A stretch of 6,590 nt of DNA from Kiritimatiellia bacterium. GTDB taxonomy: Bacteria > Verrucomicrobiota > Kiritimatiellia > UBA8416 > SLMC01. Below are positions 1 through 5,706 of this stretch, piece by piece. Below the pieces are notes generated by a model. That model was not told the DNA's origin. It did no database searches and saw only the letters and a list, made by a program, of their open reading frames with translations. The stretch lies in NCBI GenBank assembly GCA_007133745.1, contig SLMC01000119.1, forward strand, positions 1-6,590, in the 5' to 3' direction. The translations under genes and the position numbers were made by a program. Position 1 is the stretch's first letter; each line of letters starts with the position of its first letter.

Positions 1-851
1 AAATGCTGCCAATTCGGCAACAGCCTATAGAGCGCTCCGAACAGGGGGTTCCCTGCCGCGCGCGTCCCGAACCAATGGTCCGACATCAGACCCAAAAGAA
101 ACAGCGTGCTCAAGAGCGTTAGCGTCGGGGTCACGCCCAGCCTTGTGGACAGCGCCAGCGCCAGAGCGGCCAAGGTCAACAGCGCCAGCGTAATCAGCAA
201 ACTGGCCGGCACGATCGCGAACTGAAAAAGCGGATCGAACGGCGCCCATTGCCCGCGTCGGTCGAACAGGCACGCCATAACCGCCGCAACCATAAGGAAC
301 AGAGCCAGCATGCCGAACGCGGTGGACTCGAAAGGCCGGCCGCGCCGCCAATTGACGAATCCGGCAACAAGGAATGCGACCAAAGGCGAAACCGCCAGCA
401 TGACGCCCAGCCGCGTATCGGTCACGAACCCCGTAAAGCCGGGTTCCAGCATAAACCGCTCCGAAACACGTTCGGCCATCAGCGTGGCCAGCGTAGCGCA
501 AAAGGAAAAAGCGATCACCACGCAGGCGACGCCCGCGAATTTCGCGAGAAAAAACATGGCACGCCCGACCGGCTTGCTCAACACCGCGGCCGCCGTGCCA
601 TGGCGCATCTCGCGCGACAGCGAGACGCAGGCCGTATAGCCCGCCACGAACAGGCCGAACACAAAATGAAACGCCAACCCGCCGTCGCGCGCCAAACGCC
701 CTTCCTCGCCAAACTGATGCATGAGCACAAGAGGCGCCAGCGCCGTCGCCGCCACGCACGAGGCCGTCAGCAAAAGAAACAGAGGCTGACGCATAGCCTC
801 CAGCGCCGTCAGCCCGGCCAACGCCCGAAATTGTCTGAAGCGCGAAATCAT
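1..851 (-). CDS. ABC-2 type transporter permease (3' end outside window)
   Basis: Probably the membrane-spanning subunit of an ABC exporter, working with a separate ATPase not seen here. The frame read from the ATG at 851 down to base 1 is open for 283 codons with no stop, so the C-terminus is missing. The protein is strongly hydrophobic, with likely membrane segments near residues 23-44, 60-78, 104-125, 148-166, 178-195, 211-236 and 242-256. The stretch VLSKPVGRAMFFLAKFAG (residues 90-107) matches the 'LSKPVxRxxFxxGK' pattern of ABC-2 permeases, and LLPNWQHF at the edge resembles the 'PNFQxF' found after the middle helices of that family. A short basic, amphipathic N-terminus precedes helix 1. 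No good Shine-Dalgarno sequence lies before the ATG, and the frame stays open further upstream, so the start is uncertain. It is divergent from purE. Family assignment is fairly sure; the substrate is unknown. Confidence 0.8.
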   Translation of the reverse strand, partial: MISRFRQFRALAGLTALEAMRQPLFLLLTASCVAATALAPLVLMHQFGEEGRLARDGGLAFHFVFGLFVAGYTACVSLSREMRHGTAAAVLSKPVGRAMFFLAKFAGVACVVIAFSFCATLATLMAERVSERFMLEPGFTGFVTDTRLGVMLAVSPLVAFLVAGFVNWRRGRPFESTAFGMLALFLMVAAVMACLFDRRGQWAPFDPLFQFAIVPASLLITLALLTLAALALALSTRLGVTPTLTLLSTLFLLGLMSDHWFGTRAAGNPLFGALYRLLPNWQH

Positions 852-941
852 GACAGAACAATAGGAGGTCAACCCCGAGAGCGCAACAAAAAAACGCCAT
901 TCCAGTATTCCGCATTCCTGCGGTACGCGTTTGCAAAAACT

Positions 942-996
942 ATAGCTTGCGTTCCCTGCAATGAAACGCTATCTTTCCGCAAAACATAGCTTAGCG
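942..996. repeat. Three ATAGC-type half-sites, two direct and one inverted
   Basis: ATAGCTTGCG at 942-951 recurs as ATAGCTTAGCG at 986-996, and between them AACGCTAT (965-972) is an inverted copy of the ATAGCGTT pattern. The first and the inverted copy form an imperfect inverted repeat around 942-972. Such an arrangement in a divergent promoter region could be an operator, and it overlaps the weak -35/-10 candidate for the permease. This is inference from pattern only; short repeats of this size can arise by chance. Confidence 0.25.
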
Positions 997-1060
997 CCTT
1001 AATTTGCCGCCTCTGCCATAAAAAACAAGACATTGGAGGCGTGATTGTTTGTGCGGGTGC

Positions 1061-1112
1061 GTGAGTGTGCGGGCGAAAACGCTCATGCTCCCAAACCCAC
1101 ATACCCACTCAC
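1061..1112 (+). repeat. Inverted repeat in the purE leader
   Basis: GTGAGTG at 1061-1067 pairs perfectly with CACTCAC at 1106-1112. Inside lies a small GCG-AAAA-CGC hairpin at 1073-1082. The structure ends 25 bases before the purE ribosome binding site, so if transcribed it would fold in the 5' leader of the purE message. The left arm sits in a G/T-rich patch (1050-1075) that repeats GTGCGGG. No known riboswitch class fits what is visible. A regulatory role is a guess. Confidence 0.25.
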
Positions 1113-1136
1113 TTGAGTTGCGGGTCCAACACATAT

Positions 1137-1143
1137 AGGAGAG
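1137..1143 (+). promoter_or_regulatory. Ribosome binding site of purE
   Basis: AGGAGAG, with its AGGAG core five bases before the ATG at 1147, supports that start codon. Confidence 0.75.
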
Positions 1144-1146
1144 CGT

Positions 1147-1665
1147 ATGCAAAAAGAACAAACTTTGGTTTCCATATTGATGGGCAGTCAGTCGGATTAC
1201 GAAACGCTGAACGAAGCCTCGGCTGTGCTGGGTCAGTTTGCGATTCCGCACGAAGTGCGGGTGATTTCCGCGCACCGGACGCCGGAAGCGGCACGCGAAT
1301 TCGCGTTGTCGGCCGAGGAACGCGGCGTGAAACTGATTATCGCAGGCGCCGGCAAGGCGGCCCACCTGGCCGGAGTGCTGGCCTCGATGACGCTCTTGCC
1401 GGTGATCGGCGTGCCCATGAAAACCAGCGATCTGGGCGGACTGGATTCGCTGCTTTCGACCGTGCAAATGCCGGGCGGCATCCCGGTGGCGACGGTCGCG
1501 ATCGGGTCGGCGGGCGCGAAAAACGCCGCGCTTCTGGCCGTGGCGATTTTGGCGTTGAACAACCCGGATCTTCGCGCGCGGCTGGCCGCCTATCGTGAAG
1601 CCATGACCCGTGCCGTCGAAAAATCCGATGCGGAAATCCAGGCGCTGCCTCGACCCGGCGCATGA
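1147..1665 (+). CDS. purE: N5-carboxyaminoimidazole ribonucleotide mutase PurE, class I
   Basis: This cytoplasmic enzyme of de novo purine synthesis rearranges N5-CAIR (made by PurK) to 4-carboxyaminoimidazole ribonucleotide. The protein has 172 residues, the usual class I size, and is a single domain. Visible signatures are the phosphate-binding loop GSQSD at 13-17, the catalytic SAHRTP at 41-46 with His43, AGAGKAAHLAG at 66-76 and LPVIGVP at 84-90, then VQMPGGIPVATVAI. Class II enzymes, which use CO2 directly, carry a different 'AGRSNxLSG' segment, so class I is clear. Compared with E. coli, Lys70 and Ala75 replace Gly and Pro in the AHLPG region; I recall similar variants in other class I enzymes. 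The start is set by the good AGGAG site. purK is not adjacent. The next gene begins three bases after the stop, which suggests translational coupling. Confidence 0.95.
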   Translation: MQKEQTLVSILMGSQSDYETLNEASAVLGQFAIPHEVRVISAHRTPEAAREFALSAEERGVKLIIAGAGKAAHLAGVLASMTLLPVIGVPMKTSDLGGLDSLLSTVQMPGGIPVATVAIGSAGAKNAALLAVAILALNNPDLRARLAAYREAMTRAVEKSDAEIQALPRPGA

Positions 1666-1668
1666 CAG

Positions 1669-2091
1669 ATGGAACAGACCATGGGCACGGCAACACGCGA
1701 ACCCAAGAGCCGGGGCGAAATCGAGGCGGACATTAGCGAGGCTATTGTCCGTTTCGAGCGCGAATACATGGGGCGCGGCCCGGAAGAGGCTAAAACGCAT
1801 TTTGTTCAGGATTTGATCATTGTGCGCCTGCAAGGCGTGCTGACCCCGGCCGAAAAACAGCTTTCGAGCAGCGGACCCAACGGCCAGGGTCGCGCGCTGA
1901 TCAAGCAAGTGCGCATGGAACTGATCGAAAAGGCCCGTCCGCTGCTGGAAACCCTGATACAGGATATTACCGGACAACGCGTCAAGAGCCTGCATACGGA
2001 CATCAGCACTGTGACAGGAGAGCGGATTGTCGTTTTTTCGCTTGAACCCCTTAAACAAACTCTTTCAACAAAGCTGCTGGCCAAGGATTGA
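1669..2091 (+). CDS. DUF2294 / MpsC-like family protein
   Basis: A 140-residue soluble protein of the DUF2294 family, which Pfam now names after MpsC, a proposed part of a Na+-translocating membrane-potential system in staphylococci. Its biochemical role is not established. Family hallmarks seen are GRGP at 35-38, the hydrophobic stretch DLIIVRLQGVLTPAEKQL (48-65), a helical middle with LIKQVRMELIEKARPLLETL, and the closing HTDISTVTGERIVVFSLE (109-126). There is no signal peptide or membrane helix, so a direct transport role for this protein alone is unlikely. It starts three bases after purE; an alternative ATG lies at 1681 and neither has a strong ribosome binding site, so translation may depend on coupling to purE. 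MpsA/MpsB partners, which form an inorganic-carbon transporter, are not in the window. Family is confident, function unknown. Confidence 0.85.
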   Translation: MEQTMGTATREPKSRGEIEADISEAIVRFEREYMGRGPEEAKTHFVQDLIIVRLQGVLTPAEKQLSSSGPNGQGRALIKQVRMELIEKARPLLETLIQDITGQRVKSLHTDISTVTGERIVVFSLEPLKQTLSTKLLAKD

Positions 2092-2101
2092 ATAACACGC
2101 C

Positions 2102-2719
2102 GTGAACGACAGAAGAAACGACCACGCTTCAGGTTCGGGACGAGAACAGCCTTTGACCCTGTTTTTCGTTCGCCACGCCCAGGCGACGGAAGACCGGCGG
2201 GATTTGTCCAGAGCGGAAGACCCCCCGCTAACGGCGCTCGGCCGGCGACAGGCGACGCGGCTGGCACGGCGGCTGCAAAACGAGCGGTTCAGTCACGCGT
2301 ACGCCAGCGTGATGAAACGGTGCCGCGAAACCGCCCGATTGGCCCTTGAACTTCACAGGCACACGCCTTATACGGAAACAGCGGATATCATGGAGGTCAG
2401 CCGCGATCATTTCGTGTCGGTACCCAAAGCCTGGCATCCGGCATCGCACGGCATGCTGGAACAGGAAAAGGACGCCATGGGCCGATTCGCCAACCGGTTG
2501 CGGCACGATCATGGCCCCGGCCAGAAAATTCTGGTGATTGCGCACGGAAACTTGATTCGGAGTCTGATGCCCATGCTCGGCGGAAAGGACGCGCGCGAAT
2601 CCATTTTGATTGAAATCGACAACGCATCCGTCACCGTTCTGGATGTCTGGAGCAGCGGCGCGGTCATCCTCAAGCTGGCCAACTGCGTACGGCACCTTCT
2701 GCCCGGCGAAGTCACGTGA
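2102..2719 (+). CDS. Histidine phosphatase superfamily protein (phosphoglycerate mutase-like)
   Basis: A 205-residue protein of the histidine phosphatase superfamily, which removes phosphate through a phosphohistidine intermediate. VRHAQAT at 23-29 holds the phospho-accepting His25 and the adjacent Arg24. DPPLTALGRRQATRLA (40-55) is the standard second block, SVMKRCRETA (69-78) supplies the second arginine (Arg73), Glu98 is a candidate proton donor, and IAHGNLIRSL (146-155) holds the second catalytic histidine, His148. All catalytic positions are present, so it should be active. The substrate cannot be told; SixA-like phosphohistidine, sugar-phosphate and nucleotide phosphatases all share this core. 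An N-terminal polar tail of about 16 residues precedes the domain. The start is a GTG with only a distant AAGGA (2083-2087); no ATG lies between it and residue 71, so GTG or an internal TTG is needed. It begins 10 bases after the DUF2294 gene. Confidence 0.88.
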   Translation: MNDRRNDHASGSGREQPLTLFFVRHAQATEDRRDLSRAEDPPLTALGRRQATRLARRLQNERFSHAYASVMKRCRETARLALELHRHTPYTETADIMEVSRDHFVSVPKAWHPASHGMLEQEKDAMGRFANRLRHDHGPGQKILVIAHGNLIRSLMPMLGGKDARESILIEIDNASVTVLDVWSSGAVILKLANCVRHLLPGEVT

Positions 2720-2722
2720 AAC

Positions 2723-2728
2723 GAGGTG
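2723..2728 (+). promoter_or_regulatory. Ribosome binding site of the small membrane protein gene
   Basis: GAGGTG ends four bases before the ATG at 2733. It is one of the best Shine-Dalgarno matches in the cluster and is the main support, besides the protein itself, for the short gene that follows. Confidence 0.65.
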
Positions 2729-2732
2729 AACC

Positions 2733-2894
2733 ATGATCAATTATCAGCAGAAAAGATACAGAAGAAAAAAACTGGCGGGACAGATCAGCAAGCTGTTCTG
2801 GACGGTCCTATGCCTGGCGGGAACCATCGCCTTGCTTTGGTTCGTCGTCGTACGCTTCATTCCCTGGCTGCAGCTCCTGAACGAAACCGTTTAA
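2733..2894 (+). CDS. Small single-pass membrane protein (53 residues), unknown function
   Basis: The frame from ATG 2733 to TAA 2894 encodes 53 residues that look like a genuine small membrane protein. The N-terminus is strongly basic (KRYRRKK at 7-13). A hydrophobic segment follows at about residues 21-44, rich in L, V, F and W, and then a short tail with PWLQLLNETV. By the positive-inside rule the N-terminus should face the cytoplasm and the C-terminal tail of about nine residues the periplasm. It fills the gap between the phosphatase and ruvA, 13 bases after one stop and 28 before the next start, on the same strand. GAGGTG precedes the start at ideal spacing. I do not recognise a family. 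Possible roles include a membrane anchor or regulator of a neighbour, but nothing in the sequence chooses between them. The longer overlapping frame at 2726-2926 lacks such features. Confidence 0.7.
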   Translation: MINYQQKRYRRKKLAGQISKLFWTVLCLAGTIALLWFVVVRFIPWLQLLNETV

Positions 2895-2922
2895 CGCCTT
2901 TCAAGCAACGGACAAACGAACA

Positions 2923-3522
2923 ATGATTGCCTTTTTGCGGGGACTGTTGACAGAAAAGCATCCGACGCGCGTTGTGCTGGACGCGGGCGGCGTGGGATAC
3001 GAGGCGATGATTCCTCTGAGCAGCTACGATCGGCTGCCGAACCTGGGCGAAGAATGTCGCGTGCTGACGCACGAGCATATCCGCGAGGATGCGCACACGC
3101 TTTTCGGATTCGCAACCGAAGCGGAACGCGCCATGTTCCGGCTCCTGATCGGCACAACCGGCATCGGCCCCAAGCTGGCGCTGGGCGCACTGAGCGGCCT
3201 GTCGGTCCGCGAATTGAAAACCGCCATCGTGGAGGGCGATGTCAAGCGACTCGCGTCCGTTTCCGGGATCGGCAAGAAAGTCGCGGAACGCATCGTCGTG
3301 GAGATGCGCGATAAAATCGACCGCAGCGAAGCGCTCGAAGCCATCGCCGGCGCCGATCCGCTTTCCGACCGGGACGTCAAATTGCGCGATGCGGTCATGG
3401 CCCTGATCGCGCTCGGCTACAAGCAGGCCGAAGCCCGAAAAATGGTGGAAACGGCGCTGCGCGGCAAGGAAACCTCGGCCATGACGGTGGAATTTGTAAT
3501 AAAAACGGCGCTCGGTCAATAA
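2923..3522 (+). CDS. ruvA: Holliday junction branch migration protein RuvA
   Basis: RuvA binds the four-way DNA junction as a tetramer and loads the RuvB motor during recombinational repair. At 199 residues it has normal length. Domain I (about 1-63) is the OB fold starting with MIAFLRG and closing with HIREDAHTLFGF; the acidic pin residues Glu55 and Asp56 fall at the same numbers as in E. coli. Domain II (about 64-140) has two helix-hairpin-helix motifs, TTGIGPKLAL at 78-87 and VSGIGKKVAERI at 113-124, that grip DNA backbones. Domain III (about 150-199), with LRDAVMALIALGYKQAEA, contacts RuvB. A weak ACGGA lies 10 bases before the ATG. It sits after the small membrane protein gene and 100 bases before ruvB. 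ruvC, often the gene before ruvA, is absent here. Assignment is secure. Confidence 0.97.
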   Translation: MIAFLRGLLTEKHPTRVVLDAGGVGYEAMIPLSSYDRLPNLGEECRVLTHEHIREDAHTLFGFATEAERAMFRLLIGTTGIGPKLALGALSGLSVRELKTAIVEGDVKRLASVSGIGKKVAERIVVEMRDKIDRSEALEAIAGADPLSDRDVKLRDAVMALIALGYKQAEARKMVETALRGKETSAMTVEFVIKTALGQ

Positions 3523-3560
3523 CACCCCAGCGTTTCTCCTTCGTAGAATGCCTGCGCCGC

Positions 3561-3587
3561 GTTTTCGCGCTTTTCGCGTATTTCGCA
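3561..3587. repeat. 9-base tandem repeat in the ruvA-ruvB gap
   Basis: Three head-to-tail units of nine bases are visible: GTTTTCGCG, CTTTTCGCG and TATTTCGCA, followed by a decayed GTTGCGCTT. Read on the minus strand the units would spell AK(Y/S/T) tripeptides, a pattern I have seen in intergenic repeats of environmental bacteria, though I cannot verify that here. The array lies in the 100-base ruvA-ruvB spacer, 36 bases before the ruvB start. A TATAAA at 3601-3606 just after it could be a -10 element, but no matching -35 was found. It is not coding. Confidence 0.55.
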
Positions 3588-3612
3588 GTTGCGCTTTTTG
3601 TATAAAACACTC

Positions 3613-3619
3613 GGAAAGG
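3613..3619 (+). promoter_or_regulatory. Ribosome binding site that decides the ruvB start
   Basis: GGAAAGG lies three bases before the ATG at 3623. The in-frame ATG at 3548 would add 25 Arg/Phe/Cys-rich residues translated through the 9-base repeat, unlike any RuvB N-terminus, and the ATG at 3641 has no ribosome binding site. This makes 3623 the best start. Confidence 0.65.
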
Positions 3620-3622
3620 CTC

Positions 3623-4660
3623 ATGACAACGAATTCGCCCATGGAACAACAGAAAACAAACGAAACGCTGAATCAGCCGGACCGCGAACTGGATATCAGC
3701 TTGAGGCCGGCAAAGTTCTCCGACTTTGTCGGACAACCCCGCGTTCGGGAACGGCTCGAACTGGCGGTCGACGCGGCGCGCGGCCGAAACGAAGCGCTGG
3801 ATCACGTGCTGCTCTCCGGCCCGCCGGGACTGGGCAAGACAACGCTCTCGTACATCCTGGCCACCGCCATGGGCAGCCGACTCAAGGCGACATCCGGCCC
3901 TGTCATCGACAAGGCGGGCGACTTAGCGGGCCTGCTGACCAGCCTCGAGCATGGCGACGTGCTGTTCATCGACGAAATTCACCGCATGCAGAAAGCGGTG
4001 GAGGAATATCTTTATGCCGCCATGGAGGATTTCGTGCTGGACATCATGATCGATCAGGGACCCAACGCCCGGTCCGTCCGGTTGGATCTCAAGCGCTTCA
4101 CGCTTGTGGGCGCCACCACGCGCAGCGGTCTGATCTCCGCGCCGTTGCGGTCGCGGTTCGGCATTGTAAACCGGCTGGACTACTACTGTATGATCGACCT
4201 GAAAGCGATCGTTCATCGGTCGGCCCGCATTCTCAACGTGGATATCGACGACGCGGGCGCCGAAGAAATCGCCGGCCGAAGCCGGGGCACGCCGCGCATT
4301 GCCAACAACCTGCTGCGCCGGGTTCGTGATTACGCCCAAATCAGAGCGGACAATCGGATCACGCGCGACGTGGCCGATCAGGCCCTGCACATGCTGGATA
4401 TCGACACCTACGGCCTGGACGAAATGGACAAACGCATCCTGGAAACCATCGTGCACAAATTTTCCGGCGGACCGGTGGGCGTCAATTCGCTGGCCGTCTC
4501 CGTGGGCGAGGAGTCCGACACCATCGAGGAAGTCTACGAGCCGTACCTCATTCAGGAAGGCTACCTGAAAAGAACGCCCAAGGGACGGGTCGCCACCGAA
4601 CGCTGCTACGAACGGCTCGGCATCCCGCTTCCAGGCCAAATCCAGCGCGAACTCGTTTGA
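3623..4660 (+). CDS. ruvB: Holliday junction branch migration ATPase RuvB
   Basis: RuvB is the hexameric AAA+ motor that pulls DNA through the RuvA-bound junction using ATP. From ATG 3623 the protein has 345 residues, within the family range. After a polar N-terminus, LRPAKFSDFVGQPRVRERL (27-45) is the typical entry. Walker A is GPPGLGKTT at 66-74, Walker B with the helicase box is FIDEIH at 115-120, sensor 1 is GATTR at 163-167, and APLRSRFG at 173-180 carries the arginine finger region. Sensor 2 is RGTPRIANNLLRR at 221-233. The C-terminal winged helix (about 268-335) shows GGPVGVNSLA and YLIQEGYLKRTPKGR. All motor motifs are intact. It is preceded by ruvA and followed seven bases later by an unrelated M28 gene. 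Assignment is secure; only the exact start is open to doubt. Confidence 0.97.
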   Translation: MTTNSPMEQQKTNETLNQPDRELDISLRPAKFSDFVGQPRVRERLELAVDAARGRNEALDHVLLSGPPGLGKTTLSYILATAMGSRLKATSGPVIDKAGDLAGLLTSLEHGDVLFIDEIHRMQKAVEEYLYAAMEDFVLDIMIDQGPNARSVRLDLKRFTLVGATTRSGLISAPLRSRFGIVNRLDYYCMIDLKAIVHRSARILNVDIDDAGAEEIAGRSRGTPRIANNLLRRVRDYAQIRADNRITRDVADQALHMLDIDTYGLDEMDKRILETIVHKFSGGPVGVNSLAVSVGEESDTIEEVYEPYLIQEGYLKRTPKGRVATERCYERLGIPLPGQIQRELV

Positions 4661-4667
4661 GAAAGCA

Positions 4668-5588
4668 ATGCGCACCACACTCTCCATGGCCATTCTGACA
4701 ACCGGATGCCTGCTCGCAACGACAGGGTGCCGGACACGAAACGCGCCGTCCTCGGTTGCGGACCGGTTCAGCGGCGAACACGCGCTGGAACAAGTCGCGC
4801 GCTTCGTGGATCTGGGCGATCGGGTATCCGGAACGCCCGGCGCGGCCCGCGCGGCCGACTGGCTGGCCAACGAACTGAAGGCGCTCGGCATCGAAACCGG
4901 CGTGGACGCCTTCACCGACGACGCGCCCGGCGGCCCTACGGTCTTTCGCAACGTTATCGGCCGCATCCCGGGCCGAACGCGCGAACGCGTGCTGCTGATT
5001 TCGCACTACGATACGAAGGCCGGCATCGAGAACTTCGTGGGGGCTAACGATTCGGGATCCAGTACGGGACTGCTGCTGGAATTTGCGCGCGTCATGCGCG
5101 CGGCGGACGCCCCGCCCTACCCTTTCGACGTGTGGCTCTGTTTCGTGGACGGGGAAGAATGCGTTCACCGCTACGGCCCGAACGACGGACTGCACGGCAG
5201 TCGGCGCCTGGCGGAAAGCGTTCTGCACGACGGCGCCCCGCTGCCGAAAGCCGCGATCGTGGTGGACATGGTGGGCGACCGATGCCTGAACCTGACCATC
5301 CCGCCCAACAGCACGCCCCATCTGGCGCGACAGGCGATGACCTCGGCCCGGCGTTTGAAACTGGACCCATACGTGACGTTCGGATCCTACGCCGTCATCG
5401 ACGATCACATTCCGTTTCTCGAACGCGGCCTGCCGGCATTGCTGCTGATCGACTTCGAATTCGGTAGCGCGCCCGGCCTCAACGACTACTGGCACACGCC
5501 GGAAGACACCATGGACAAGCTGTCGGCTCGCAGCCTCGACATCACCGGCCGCATTGTCCTGGACCTGATCGAGACATTGGGGCAATAG
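4668..5588 (+). CDS. Exported M28-family glutaminyl-peptide cyclotransferase-like protein
   Basis: A 306-residue zinc enzyme of the M28 fold that most resembles animal-type (type II) glutaminyl cyclases, which turn N-terminal glutamine into pyroglutamate. HYDTK (113-117) and FVGANDSGSS (123-132) match the human HYDSK and FVGATDSA blocks. FVDGEEC (159-165) gives the Glu163 base and zinc ligand Glu164, Asp128 and His276 (in YWHT) are the other zinc ligands, and Asp200 and Asp245 (in DDHIPF) match the catalytic hydrogen-bond network. The human Trp207 position appears to be Tyr169. The N-terminus is a signal sequence with a hydrophobic run and Cys at 14 and 21; TTGC before residue 21 is a weak lipobox, so a lipoprotein anchor is possible. 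GAGAAAG overlaps the ruvB stop just before the ATG, implying coupling. An M28 aminopeptidase is the alternative. Confidence 0.82.
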   Translation: MRTTLSMAILTTGCLLATTGCRTRNAPSSVADRFSGEHALEQVARFVDLGDRVSGTPGAARAADWLANELKALGIETGVDAFTDDAPGGPTVFRNVIGRIPGRTRERVLLISHYDTKAGIENFVGANDSGSSTGLLLEFARVMRAADAPPYPFDVWLCFVDGEECVHRYGPNDGLHGSRRLAESVLHDGAPLPKAAIVVDMVGDRCLNLTIPPNSTPHLARQAMTSARRLKLDPYVTFGSYAVIDDHIPFLERGLPALLLIDFEFGSAPGLNDYWHTPEDTMDKLSARSLDITGRIVLDLIETLGQ

Positions 5589-5610
5589 AGCCCTCAACGT
5601 TTGCCTCCAC

Positions 5611-5660
5611 CGGCATCCAGCCTTCGCCTTGCAGGCTACGGCGGACACGCAAGGCCGGCG
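5611..5660. repeat. Hairpin-forming intergenic sequence before the sulfatase
   Basis: GCCTTGC at 5626-5632 pairs perfectly with GCAAGGC at 5649-5655 across a 16-base loop. A competing hairpin is AGCCT (5619-5623) with AGGCT (5633-5637); both cannot form together. CCGGC before and GCCGG after extend the symmetry. No T-run follows, so it is not a typical intrinsic terminator. The wording, with CTTCGCC and GGCTACGGCGGACA, resembles interspersed repeats I recall from PVC-type genomes, but I cannot confirm copies elsewhere. The rest of the 5589-5706 gap shows only the ribosome binding site and a 9-base direct repeat AGCATCATG (5669-5677 and 5701-5709). Confidence 0.5.
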
Positions 5661-5691
5661 GGCAGCAGAGCATCATGTGAAAGAGCCATTC

Positions 5692-5698
5692 GAGGGAG
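5692..5698 (+). promoter_or_regulatory. Ribosome binding site of the sulfatase gene
   Basis: GAGGGAG lies eight bases before the ATG at 5707, which begins the canonical sulfatase N-terminus. The earlier ATG at 5675 is followed at once by a TGA and is not used for a protein. Confidence 0.7.
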
Positions 5699-5706
5699 AC
5701 AGCATC

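Larger units (their letters stand above)
852..1146. other. Divergent intergenic region between permease and purE
   Basis: This stretch of about 295 bases separates two divergently read genes and must hold their promoters unless the permease start lies further upstream. It is more AT-rich than its surroundings in the part from about 885 to 1035. No convincing coding frame was found; frames that cross it are low-complexity continuations of shadows. On the minus strand a weak promoter-like pair is visible: TTTCAT at 966-961 and TATAGT at 944-939, spaced 16 bases, which could serve the permease. On the plus strand no clear -35/-10 pair for purE was found. It contains the repeats described in separate entries. 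No purine riboswitch or PurR-box pattern was recognised. Confidence 0.5.

Noticed and set aside
25..936. Long minus-strand frame of 303 codons overlapping the permease
   Set aside because: It is Arg/Gly/Ala-rich without domain features. A different minus-strand frame from 851 gives a coherent hydrophobic ABC-2 permease.
249..989. Plus-strand frame of 246 codons opposite the permease
   Set aside because: Its product is rich in Arg, Gln and His with no recognisable motif, typical of the antisense of GC-rich membrane-protein genes.
991..2058. Minus-strand frame of 355 codons across purE and the DUF2294 gene
   Set aside because: It is antisense to two genes with clear family motifs and shows no domain of its own.
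2726..2926. Plus-strand frame of 66 codons overlapping the small membrane protein gene
   Set aside because: It lacks a well-placed ribosome binding site and a coherent protein pattern, while the overlapping 53-codon frame has both.
3923..5648. Two long minus-strand frames opposite ruvB and the cyclase gene
   Set aside because: Both are antisense to well-supported genes. Long open antisense frames are expected at this GC content.
5619..5655. Intrinsic terminator after the cyclase gene
   Set aside because: Stems are present but no run of T follows either one, so a rho-independent terminator is not supported.
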